From contig CAVRXH010000006.1 of NCBI GenBank assembly GCA_963725175.1, positions 682,001-746,000 of the forward strand: a DNA stretch of 64,000 nt. Reading direction: 5' to 3'. Source of the DNA: DASUBV01 sp963725175 (GTDB lineage: Bacteria > Actinomycetota > Actinomycetes > Streptosporangiales > Streptosporangiaceae). Under the pieces are notes generated by a model. That model saw only the letters and a program-made list of their open reading frames with translations, searched no databases and was not told where the DNA came from. Positions 26,114 to 34,381 of the stretch are shown here, in pieces. Within the stretch, counting starts at the first letter, position 1. Each line of letters starts with the position of its first letter. The translations under genes were made by a program, and so were the position numbers.

Positions 26114-27406
26114 ATGAGGGCAGATGCACACATGACGGACATCCGCGCCGGAGCCGGCGAAGATCAGCGTGAGCGAAGCCAGCCGGGCGGCAGTTCCTAC
26201 CTGGCTGTGCTGCGCTCCCCCGGCGCGCTCAGGTTCAGCGTCGCCGCCGCCGTCGGCCGGGTGCCGATGTCCATGTACGGGCTGGGCAGCCTGCTGCTCA
26301 TCGCGGCGCTGACCGGGCGGTACGGGCTGGCCGGGACCGTGTCGGCGGCGGGCTCGGTCGGCTACGCGGCCTTCGCCCCGATGGTGGCCAGGCTGGCGGA
26401 CCGGTTCGGCCAGGGCCGGGTGCTGCGGCCCACGGCGGTGGCGTTCGCCATCGCCACGGCCGGGTTCATCACCGCCGTTGAGCTGCGCGCGCCGCTGGCC
26501 GTGCTGCTTGCTTCCGGCTGCGTGGCGGGCGCGCTGATGCCGTCGCTCGGCTCCATGGTCCGGGCCCGCTGGAGCGCGCTGCTGGCGGGCCAGCCGCAGC
26601 GGCTGGGCACGGCCTACGCGCTGGAGTCGGTGATCGACGAAATCATCTTCGTGGTCGGCCCGGCGGTCGTGACGCTGCTGGCCACCGAGGTGTCGCCGCC
26701 GGCCGGCGTGCTGACGGCGGCGGTGGTCTGCGTCGGCGGCACGCTGGCGCTGGCCGCCCAGTCCGGCACCGAGCCGCCGGTGCAGCCGCCCGCACCGGGC
26801 GGCGGACGGCGCGCCAGGGAGGGCGGGCGACTGCCAGCCGCCGGGCTGGTCATCCTGACGCCCTTGTTCATCTTCCTGGGCGCGATGTTCGCCTCGATCG
26901 ACCTCAGCACGGTGGACTTCGCCCAGGAGCAGGGGCACAAGCCGCTGGCCGGGCTGCTGCTCGGCTGCTACGCGCTGGGCAGCGCCGTGGGCGGCATCTG
27001 GTACGGCTCGCGGACCTGGCGCGCGCCGCTGGAGCGGCGGTTCGCGATGACGCTGTTCCTGGCGATCTGCGGGGTCGGGACGTTCTGGCTGGTGCCCAGC
27101 CTCGGCGTGCTGTCCGCCGTCATCTTCGTGGCTGGCCTGGCGATCTCGCCGACGCTGATCGCCGGGTTCGGGCTGATCGAGCGGCAGGCCCCGGCCAGCC
27201 GCCGGACCGAGGGCATGACCTGGCTGTCCTCTTCGATCTCGGTCGGGGTGGCGGCCGGCGCGGCCATCGCCGGGCACATCGTGGACGCGGGCGGCGCCCG
27301 CTGGGGCTACGGCTTCGCCGCCTGCTGCGGCGGCGTCGCGGTTATCACCTGCGCGGCCGGGCTGGGCAGGCTGCGCCTCGCACCTGCCGGGCAACCGGCA
27401 CAATAG
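26114..27406 (+). CDS. MFS transporter
   Basis: A 430-residue major facilitator protein with about twelve membrane helices in two halves joined by a short basic loop near residue 235 (GGGRRAREGGRLPAAG). Typical features: MVARLADRFGQGRVLRP between helices 2 and 3 (motif A-like), and the SSSISVGVAAGAAIAGHIVD helix near the C-terminus. It resembles the DHA1-like exporters that often flank heme genes in actinomycetes; substrate unknown. ATG 26114 or 26132 are both possible; a TAGGGT box sits only 3 nt before the first. Divergent from the transglycosylase. Confidence 0.83.
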   Translation: MRADAHMTDIRAGAGEDQRERSQPGGSSYLAVLRSPGALRFSVAAAVGRVPMSMYGLGSLLLIAALTGRYGLAGTVSAAGSVGYAAFAPMVARLADRFGQGRVLRPTAVAFAIATAGFITAVELRAPLAVLLASGCVAGALMPSLGSMVRARWSALLAGQPQRLGTAYALESVIDEIIFVVGPAVVTLLATEVSPPAGVLTAAVVCVGGTLALAAQSGTEPPVQPPAPGGGRRAREGGRLPAAGLVILTPLFIFLGAMFASIDLSTVDFAQEQGHKPLAGLLLGCYALGSAVGGIWYGSRTWRAPLERRFAMTLFLAICGVGTFWLVPSLGVLSAVIFVAGLAISPTLIAGFGLIERQAPASRRTEGMTWLSSSISVGVAAGAAIAGHIVDAGGARWGYGFAACCGGVAVITCAAGLGRLRLAPAGQPAQ

Positions 27407-27410
27407 TCGC

Positions 27411-28743
27411 GTGACCAGGCCGCAGACCGCCGCCCCCGCCTGGCGGAACTGGGCAGGCAACGTCAGCGCCAGGCCGGCCAGGCAGGCCTGGCCTGGCTCC
27501 GCGCAGGAGGTCGCCGCCGAGGTGACCCGCGCGGCGCGAGACGGGCTGACGGTGCGGATGGCGGGCACCGGGCACTCCTTCACCCCGGCCGCCGCGACCG
27601 ACGGGGTGCTGCTGCACCCAGGACGGCTGACCGCCATCCGGTCGGTGGACCCGGCCGCCGGGCTGGTCACGGCCGAGGCGGGCTGCCCGCTGGCCGTGCT
27701 GAACGCCGCGCTGAACGCCCGCGGCCTCTCGCTGGCCAACATGGGCGACATCCAGGTGCAGACCGTGGCCGGCGCGATCGCGACCGGCACCCACGGCACC
27801 GGCCGCGACGTCGGCGGGATGGCCGCCCAGGTCGCCGGGCTTGAGCTGGTGCTGGCCGACGGCACGCTGACGACCTGGAGCGCCGATACCCCCGGCGGCC
27901 TGCTGGACGCCGGCCGGGTGTCGCTCGGCGCCCTCGGCGTGCTCACCGCCGTCACCTTCCGCGTGGTGCCCGCCTTCCTGCTGCACGCCCGCGAGGAGCC
28001 GATGAGCTGGGCGCAGGTCATCGGCGGTCTTGACGAGCTGACCGCCGAGAACGAGCACTTCGAGTTCTACTGGTTCCCGCACACCGAGGGCTGCCTGGCC
28101 AAGCGGAACAACCGCAGCGAGGGCCCGGCCCGGCCGCTGCCCCGGTGGCGTTACCTGCTGGATGACGAGATCCTGTCGAACACCGTGTTCGGCGCGACCT
28201 GCCAGGCCGGGCGGCGGCTGCCCGCCGCGATCCCGGCGATCAACAAGGTCGCGGCCAGGGCGCTCGGCGCCCGCAGCTACACCGACGCCGCCTACCGGGT
28301 CTTCACCAGCCCGCGCCGGGTCCGGTTCAAGGAGCAGGAGTACGCGGTGCCGCGCGCCGCGCTGGCCGGGGTGCTCGGCGAGGTCCGCGAGCTGTTCCGG
28401 CGCCGCGACTGGCGGGTCAGCTTCCCCATCGAGGTGCGGGTGACCCCGGCGGACGACGTCTGGCTGTCGACCGCCTACGGGCGGGACACCGGGTACATCG
28501 CCATCCATGTTCCTTATTACGCGGATCACGCCGGTTATTTCGCCGACGTGGAGTCGGTGATGACGGCAGCGGGCGGGCGGCCGCACTGGGGAAAGATGCA
28601 CACCAGGGACGCGGCGTACCTGGCCGGGGCCTACCCGCGGTTCGCCGAGTTCGTCGCGCTGCGGGACCGGCTGGACCCCCAGCGGCCGGCTGGGCAACGC
28701 CTATACGGAGCAAGTATTCGGCTCTTACCCGGGTCGCGCCTGA
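27411..28743 (+). CDS. D-arabinono-1,4-lactone/L-gulonolactone-type oxidase, 3' frameshift
   Basis: FAD-linked sugar-lactone oxidase of about 443 residues. The N-terminal FAD domain (PCMH type) has VRMAGTGHSFTPAAATDG and AGAIATGTHGTG; the C-terminal ALO domain has EFYWFPHTEGCLAKRNN and HWGKMHTRDAAYL. Just before the end, a run of five C at 28676-28680 shifts the frame; with four C the product ends RLGNAYTEQVFGSYPGRA and stops at 28743, the expected finish. As written, the frame continues to 28766 with an unrelated tail. This is the clearest homopolymer indel in the window. GTG 27411 lies 4 bases after the MFS stop, so the two are coupled. Confidence 0.88.
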
Positions 28744-28769
28744 CGGGCGGCGCGCGATCGGACTAGTCT
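28740..28769 (+). promoter_or_regulatory. Promoter of the TetR gene, leaderless
   Basis: CTGACG (28740-28745), 18 bases, TAGTCT (28764-28769), then exactly 6 nt to the ATG at 28776. No ribosome site fits in that gap, so the transcript is probably leaderless. Confidence 0.55.
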
Positions 28770-28775
28770 CGCTGC

Positions 28776-29591
28776 ATGACTAGGGAAGGTGGCCAGGTGC
28801 CGGGGGGCGGGCCGCCCGGGCGTCATGAGGTGACGGACCGGCAGCGCGGTGGCCCGGCGACGAGGCCCTGCCCCGAGCCGGCCCCGGCGGTGCATCCCGT
28901 CAGGCCAGCCGCGCGCCAGCGGCGCTCCTCGCTCGGCGGCGGGGCGCCCGCGCAGGGCAGGGCACTGGGCAGGCAAGGGCAGAAGACGGTACGCAAGCTG
29001 CTGGAAGCCGGGCTCGCCGAGTTCGACGAGCGGGGCTTCCAGGCGGCCAGGGTCGACGACGTGGTCCGCCGGGCGAACATCTCGCACGGCACGTTCTACC
29101 TGTACTTCTCGAACAAGGACGACCTGTTCAAGACCCTGCTCGGCGACGCCCTCGACGACATGAAGATCATCACCGATGACTTCCCTGTGGTGACCAGGAA
29201 CGACTCGGGCCGGGCCGCGCTGCGCGCCTGGGTGGTCAAGTTCTGCGACGTGTACGCGGCGCACGCGACGGTGATCCGCATCCTCAGCCAGGCCGAGGTG
29301 GTCGGCGAGGAGGTTTACGGCGACGGCCTCCAGCTCTTCTTCAAGCTGGCCGAGGCCATGACCCAGGGCATGACGGCCGGCGCCCTCGGCGGCGCCCCGG
29401 CTGCGGGCGACGGCGCGCCGCGCAACGACGGCAGCGGGGCGCTCAGCGAGCACGCCGAGCTGACCGCCGTCGCCTGCCTGATGATGCTGGAGCGGATGAA
29501 CTACCTGCTCAGCGTGGAGGTCCGGCTGCCCAGGGAAGAGATGGTGGACCGCGTGAGCGCCATCGTCTATGCCGCGTTCCACCTGGCCTGA
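28776..29591 (+). CDS. TetR-family transcriptional regulator
   Basis: A 271-residue regulator with an unusually long Pro/Gly/Arg-rich N-terminal extension (about 65 residues) before the TetR helix-turn-helix (KTVRKLLEAGLAEFDERGFQAARVDDVVRRANISHGTFYLYFSNKDDL, read in pieces; residues about 70-115). The rest is a helical ligand-binding domain (VIRILSQAEVVGEEVYGDG, LTAVACLMMLERMNYLLSVE). TetR members usually repress neighbours until a small molecule binds. Candidate targets are its own gene, guaB1 or the lactone oxidase. If the transcript is leaderless the start is ATG 28776. Confidence 0.87.
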   Translation: MTREGGQVPGGGPPGRHEVTDRQRGGPATRPCPEPAPAVHPVRPAARQRRSSLGGGAPAQGRALGRQGQKTVRKLLEAGLAEFDERGFQAARVDDVVRRANISHGTFYLYFSNKDDLFKTLLGDALDDMKIITDDFPVVTRNDSGRAALRAWVVKFCDVYAAHATVIRILSQAEVVGEEVYGDGLQLFFKLAEAMTQGMTAGALGGAPAAGDGAPRNDGSGALSEHAELTAVACLMMLERMNYLLSVEVRLPREEMVDRVSAIVYAAFHLA

Positions 29592-29613
29592 GCAGCGGAG
29601 CAGAATCGGAAGC

Positions 29614-31048
29614 GTGCGATTCACGACGCAGCCCGTTCATGACCTGACCTACAGCGACGTCTTCCTGACGCCCAGCCGGTCGGCGGTCGGCTCCCGCCTG
29701 GATGTCAGCCTCGCCACCCGCGACGGCAGCGGCACCACCATCCCGCTGATCGTGGCCAACATGACCGCGGTGGCCGGGCGGCGGATGGCGGAGACGGTGG
29801 CCCGCCGCGGCGGCATGACCGTGCTGCCCCAGGACATCCCGGCCGACGTGGTCGCCGAGGTGATCTCCTGGGTGAAGAGCCGCGACCTGGTGTTCGACAC
29901 GCCGCTCACGCTCGGCCCGGCCGACACCACCGGCCACGCGCTCAGCCTGCTGCCCAAGCGGGCGCACGGCGCCGTCATCGTGGTGGATGCCGGCCGCGCG
30001 CCGGTCGGCGTGGTCACCGAGGCCGACTGCGACAGCGTGGACCGGTTCACCCAGCTCGCCCAGGTGATGTCCGCAGAGCCGCTGACCATCACGGCGGGCA
30101 CCCACCCCGAGCAGGCGTTCAGCCTGCTGCACGGCGGGCGGCACCGGCTCGCCCCGGTGGTGGACGAGGCCGGGCGCTGCGTCGGCATCCTGACCCGCAC
30201 CGGCGCGCTGCGCGCCACGCTGTACCAGCCGGCCGTGGACGCGGCGCGGCCGGCTGCGCATCGGCGCGGCGCTCGGCATCAACGGCGACGTGGCCGCCAA
30301 GGCCAAGCTGCTGCTGGACGCCGGGGCGGACCTGCTCGTGGTGGACACCGCGCACGGCCACCAGGAGAAGATGCTCCAGGCGCTGCGCGCGGTCCGCTCG
30401 GTCAGCCCGGCGGTCCCGGTCGCGGCCGGCAACGTGGTCACCGCCGAGGGTGTCACCGACCTGGTCGAGGCGGGCGCCGACATCGTCAAGGTCGGCGTCG
30501 GGCCGGGCGCGATGTGCACCACCCGGATGATGACCGGGGTGGGCAGGCCGCAGTTCAGCGCGGTGCTGGAGTGCTCGGCGGAGGCTCGCCAGCTCGGCGC
30601 GCACGTCTGGGCCGACGGCGGCGTGCGGTACCCGCGCGACGTGGCGCTCGCCCTGGCCGCCGGGGCCTCCAACGTGATGATCGGATCGTGGTTCGCCGGG
30701 ACCTGCGAGTCGCCCGGCGACGTGTTCCGGGACGCGGACGGCCGGCGGTACAAGGAGAGCTTCGGGATGGCCTCGGCCCGCGCGGTCCGGCTGCGGACGG
30801 CGGCCGACTCGGCGTTCGAGCGGGCCCGCAAGGAGCTGTTCGAGGAGGGCATCTCGACCTCCCGGATGTACCTGGACCCGCAGCGTCCCGGCGTCGAGGA
30901 CCTGATCGACGCGATCACCGCCGGGCTGCGCAGCGCGTGCACCTACGCGGGCGCGGACACCCTCGACGGGCTGCACGAGCGCGCGGTCATCGGCATCCAG
31001 GGCGCCGCCGGCTACACCGAGGGCATGCCGCTACCGACCGGCTGGTAG
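29614..31048 (+). CDS. guaB1: GuaB1-family IMPDH-related GMP reductase with CBS domains, frameshifted
   Basis: About 478 residues once a one-base shift near 30248 is repaired (PAVDA then GRLRIGAALGING). IMPDH/GMPR barrel with the loop Cys in GPGAMCTTRMMTGVG, VKVGVGPG, WADGGVRYPRDVALALAAGASNVMIGSWF, and an inserted CBS pair (ALSLLPKRAHGAVIVVDAGRAPVGVVTE; HRLAPVVDEAGRCVGILTRTG). In mycobacteria GuaB1 was shown to be a GMP reductase, recycling GMP to IMP, so this is the likely activity. GTG 29614 starts MRFTTQPVHDLTYSDVFLTPS. The 3' end, encoding GIQGAAGYTEGMPLPTGW, is partly duplicated at 51.9 kb. The indel may be a sequencing error. Confidence 0.85.
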
Positions 31049-31151
31049 CCAGGGCAGACGCCAACTCCGATCCAGCGGCCGGCTCTCCCGTTCACGCTGA
31101 GCGCCTCGACGCCCCCGCGGTTACACCTATTTACCGGCGGTGAAATGAAGC

Positions 31152-31157
31152 TACGAT
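31152..31157 (+). promoter_or_regulatory. Candidate -10 box, leaderless start
   Basis: TACGAT exactly 6 nt before the ATG at 31164, no ribosome site between. Same geometry as the TetR and MarR genes here. Confidence 0.45.
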
Positions 31158-31163
31158 TGCGCC

Positions 31164-32153
31164 ATGAGCGCATCACTTCATGATACGGGCCGCCCTTTAT
31201 CATGGGGGATACTCGGAACCGGGAAGATCGCCCGCACCTTCACCGAGGACCTGCTCCGCCTTGACGATCACCGGGTTGCCGCTGTCGGCTCGCGGACGGC
31301 CGACAACGCTCAGGCATTCGCAGACGAGTACCGGGTGGAGAGGGCGCATAGCTCATACGAGGCTCTCGCGGCAGACGATGGTGTCGATATTGTCTATGTG
31401 GCGACGCCCCACTCGGCCCATTTCGCTACGGCCCGGCAGTGTCTCCTCGCTGGCCGCGCGGTATTAGTAGAGAAGCCGTTCACCACCACTGCGGACGAAG
31501 CCGCCGAGCTGGCCGAACTTGCGGCACGGCGAGGGGTGTTCGCCATGGAAGCGATGTGGATGCGCTTTAACCCGCTGATCCGCCAGATCCGGGATATCGT
31601 TGCCGAGGGAAGCATCGGCAGCGTCACGTCCGTCCAGGCTAGCTTCGCGTTCGCAGCTCCCTATTCGGCGGCGCACCGGCTCTGGAATCCGGACCTCGCC
31701 GGCGGTGCCCTGCTGGACATTGGCGTCTATCCGATCTCGCTCGGGTCGATGCTGCTCGGCACGCCGGACCAGGTTCGTGCGGTATCCGTGTCAGCGCCTA
31801 CCGGTGTCGACGCCAGCATGGCCATTGCCGCCCGTTATCCGGGCGGCGCGGTGGGCCTCTACCACTGCGGCCTGCAAGCCAACTTGCCTGCCACGGCCAG
31901 TATCACGGGAACAGCGGGATTCATCACTGTCGGCGAGCCTTTCTTCCGGCCATCAGGATTCACTGTCCAGACAGGCGGCACGCCATCGAGGGAATATTCC
32001 CTCGCCGTAACCGGGCATGGTTATACTTATCAGGCAGAAGAGGTCGCCCGCTGCCTGCGTGCTGGCTTCACCGAATCACCCCTTATGCCGCTCGACGAGA
32101 CCGTCGCGATCATGAGGGTAGTCGATTCCGTGCGCGCCGAATTCCGCCGGTAA
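31164..32153 (+). CDS. Gfo/Idh/MocA family oxidoreductase
   Basis: A 329-residue NAD(P)-dependent oxidoreductase. N-terminal Rossmann fold (WGILGTGKIARTF), the conserved VLVEKPF motif with its Lys, then the C-terminal substrate domain (GGALLDIGVYPISLGSMLLG). It resembles the dihydrodiol-dehydrogenase-like branch acting on sugars or cyclitols. Codon use differs from the genes to the left: lower G+C by eye, with two TTA leucine codons (31197, 31464). It is the first gene after guaB1 and probably belongs to the cyclitol cluster, though separated from the main operon by the two-component genes. Confidence 0.85.
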   Translation: MSASLHDTGRPLSWGILGTGKIARTFTEDLLRLDDHRVAAVGSRTADNAQAFADEYRVERAHSSYEALAADDGVDIVYVATPHSAHFATARQCLLAGRAVLVEKPFTTTADEAAELAELAARRGVFAMEAMWMRFNPLIRQIRDIVAEGSIGSVTSVQASFAFAAPYSAAHRLWNPDLAGGALLDIGVYPISLGSMLLGTPDQVRAVSVSAPTGVDASMAIAARYPGGAVGLYHCGLQANLPATASITGTAGFITVGEPFFRPSGFTVQTGGTPSREYSLAVTGHGYTYQAEEVARCLRAGFTESPLMPLDETVAIMRVVDSVRAEFRR

Positions 32154-32202
32154 TGCGGGATGACTGCTCGCGTCCCGCTGGCCCGGCGGCGGACTCGTTC
32201 GT

Positions 32203-32877
32203 TCAGATGAGGTTCGCGACGGTCGCCTTACGGATCGCATCCACTCGCGACACCGCGCCGAGCTTGGCATAGATATTAGTTAAATGCCGCTTGACAGTGG
32301 CCTCCGTGATGTACAGGCGCGTGCCGATCTGCGTGTTAGTCAGCGCCTGAGCGGTAAGCTTGATCACCTCTAGCTCGCGCTCGGTGAGCAGCGACGCCCG
32401 GAGGGACTCACGTTGATTTTCAAGATGTTCGAACGTCTTTCTGGAAATCGACAGCAGGACATTGTCAGAATGGCGGACGACCGAGCTGATAGCGGCGACA
32501 AGCTCCGCGCGCATGCTTGTTTTCGACAGGTAGGCCCCGGCGCCGCTGTCGATCATGTTGTGGACGAGATCGGCGTAGTCGTGCATGGACAGGACTATGA
32601 CGCGAGTCTGCGGACTGCTGGCTCTCACCTGCTTGATGACGGACGCAGCGCCCAGGCCAGGCATCTCAACGTCGAGGATGAGGACATCCGGCTGGAAATT
32701 GGTGGCCAGCGCTGCGGCAGAGTCTCCGGTATCGGCCTCGGCGACGACTCGCATTCCCGGAATTGTGGAAAGAACTTCCTTTATTCCCTCACGGAACAGG
32801 GTGTGATCGTCGGCCAGTCCGATAGTGATCTCGGCCGGGCACTCGAGCATACCCGCGGCGCCGTCGGGCATGCTCAT
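32203..32877 (-). CDS. NarL/LuxR-type response regulator
   Basis: A 224-residue regulator: receiver domain (ITIGLADDHTLFREGIKEVL, phospho-accepting Asp in PDVLILDVEMPG, Lys in AYLSKTS) and a C-terminal LuxR helix-turn-helix (LTERELEVIKLTAQALTNTQIGTRLYITEATVKRHL, read in pieces). Its start overlaps the kinase stop by 4 bases (ATGA), so the pair is one unit. It contains a TTA leucine codon (32283-32281), rare in such DNA; in Streptomyces TTA codons tie regulators to the bldA tRNA. It faces away from the cyclitol operon across a shared promoter region and is the obvious candidate activator. Confidence 0.9.
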   Translation of the reverse strand: MSMPDGAAGMLECPAEITIGLADDHTLFREGIKEVLSTIPGMRVVAEADTGDSAAALATNFQPDVLILDVEMPGLGAASVIKQVRASSPQTRVIVLSMHDYADLVHNMIDSGAGAYLSKTSMRAELVAAISSVVRHSDNVLLSISRKTFEHLENQRESLRASLLTERELEVIKLTAQALTNTQIGTRLYITEATVKRHLTNIYAKLGAVSRVDAIRKATVANLI

Positions 32878-33971
32878 GGTCCGCCCGTACCCAGCGGCGC
32901 CGTGACGGATACCATCGCTCCCCTGCCGATACTGCTCTTTACCTGGAGGACACCGCCGAGCAGCCGGGCACGCTCGGCCATCGACAGCAGCCCGCCGCCC
33001 CCCACCTCAGCGGCCCGGTCATGACTGAATCCGCGCCCGTTGTCGGTCACCGAAGCGGTCACGCTCCGCTCATTCACCGCCAGGGCCATCCGCAGCTCAG
33101 TGGGATCAGCATGACTCAGCGCGTTGCGGATCGCCTCGCGCAGGATGAGGTACAGCTCCTCGGTCATTTCTGGCGGAAGCGTCCTGGCATCGCCGGTGAT
33201 GTCCAGGGACGCGTTTACGTCAGCCGGCACGCTGGCATTTAAATACTCTCGCAGGGCATGCTCGATGCCGTCCTTGGTGACCGAGCGCCGCAGGCTCGCG
33301 GCGAGTTGCTGGACGGTGCTTAAGGCCTCGGTCAGCAGGTCCCTCGCGGTGGCGACCTCGGCTGTCGCGCGCGCGGCGTTCTGCTCCCCGTAGTGGCCAT
33401 GCAGATCGAGATGGTGGAGCGCGAGAGCCATGCTGGGGGCCAGCCTGTCATGAATATCGCGTGCGATCCGCCTGCGCTCCTCCCAGCGAGACGCGTGCAG
33501 CCCTTCTGCCAGCGACTGCCCGTATGACGGTGCGGCGGGCAAGATCCGGTCCATGATCGCCGCGTGCAGGGCCAGGCTCGTGCCGAGCACCTGCCTCGGT
33601 TCCAGCTCTGGGCGCCGCGACAAGATGACCGGCAGCGCGGTCTCGAAAAGCAAGGACGCCGCGAGCAGCGATTCGGCCGAGCGAATGCTCTGCCGGGCGT
33701 GCCGGACCTGGGCCTCAACGGAGGATAAGCGCGCGTCTCCGGCCGCGACCGCGGAACCAGGCGCCGCGTGCGCGGAAAATGCGGAGTCGCTTCCGCCCAG
33801 CACCTCTTCGACGATTAAGCCAACCTGGCGTTCCAGCTCTTCCCCAGCGGCCGGATTCCGCATCAGCGCGCTGCCCCGCGACTCAAGCCGACCGCGAAGC
33901 AGGGCGAGAATCTCCGCGGTGACCGGTGCCGCCCACGGACCCACGCGATCCTCTGGCTGCATCGCGTCCAC
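32874..33971 (-). CDS. Cytoplasmic HisKA_3 sensor histidine kinase
   Basis: A 365-residue kinase with no membrane segment. After an N-terminal helical region (about 1-160) of unknown sensing role comes the HisKA_3 phosphoacceptor motif RRIARDIHDRLAPSMALAL (His near residue 175), then a HATPase_c domain with ILREAIRNALSHA (N box) and VTDNGRGFSHD (G box). It is the partner of the adjoining NarL-type regulator. Two TTA codons are visible (33818-33816 and 33323-33321). GTG start 33971 is preceded by GGGAG. Because it is soluble, its signal is likely intracellular, perhaps a pathway intermediate. Confidence 0.88.
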   Translation of the reverse strand: MDAMQPEDRVGPWAAPVTAEILALLRGRLESRGSALMRNPAAGEELERQVGLIVEEVLGGSDSAFSAHAAPGSAVAAGDARLSSVEAQVRHARQSIRSAESLLAASLLFETALPVILSRRPELEPRQVLGTSLALHAAIMDRILPAAPSYGQSLAEGLHASRWEERRRIARDIHDRLAPSMALALHHLDLHGHYGEQNAARATAEVATARDLLTEALSTVQQLAASLRRSVTKDGIEHALREYLNASVPADVNASLDITGDARTLPPEMTEELYLILREAIRNALSHADPTELRMALAVNERSVTASVTDNGRGFSHDRAAEVGGGGLLSMAERARLLGGVLQVKSSIGRGAMVSVTAPLGTGGP

Positions 33972-34381
33972 GACTCTCCCGCCGACATGTTCCCGGCAGA
34001 AGCCATCTGGCCGGTAAAGGCCTCATTGTACATAGATTAGTCACAAGCTGTACACCTGCTGCCTGCCACTAGATGGCAGCTATGGTGATTACATAAAGTA
34101 ACTATTTCGGTGATCGATAACCACTGCTCGCTTGCCTGTAGTTCCTGCCGAGTGCTGCTCCCGCCCCGGCCGGAGACCGTGGCACCGCTGGTCACCTGCG
34201 GGCATTGAAGTCACGGCCACGGTGGATGGCCACGGGAGGGGGGACCGCTGCGACCTTGGGCGTAGCTCCGTTACGACCTTGGTCTATACCTGCGCATTAA
34301 AAGCAGTCGCGGTCTTGCACGGCAACAAGACCTTTCCTATCGTTCCGAGCCAGATAGCCGAATCATCGGAGGCGCTCGCGA
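33972..34381. promoter_or_regulatory. A+T-rich divergent control region of the cyclitol cluster
   Basis: About 410 bases between the kinase gene and the operon, clearly richer in A+T than its surroundings. Readable elements: two TGTACA boxes at 34027 and 34049 (22-base period, two helical turns); a hairpin CTGCCA-ctaga-TGGCAG at 34063-34079; GGTGAT at 34084 and 34109, the second within a near-perfect palindrome of the form GGTNATCGATNACC (34109-34122). These are plausible sites for the response regulator. None is proven. Confidence 0.5.
34315..34343 (+). promoter_or_regulatory. Operon promoter TTGCAC-17-TATCGT
   Basis: -35 TTGCAC (34315-34320), 17-base spacer, -10 TATCGT (34338-34343), placing transcription start near 34350. 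GGAGG follows at 34368-34372, 9 nt before the ATG of the GH5 gene. A sound sigma-70-like promoter for the eleven-gene operon. Confidence 0.6.
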
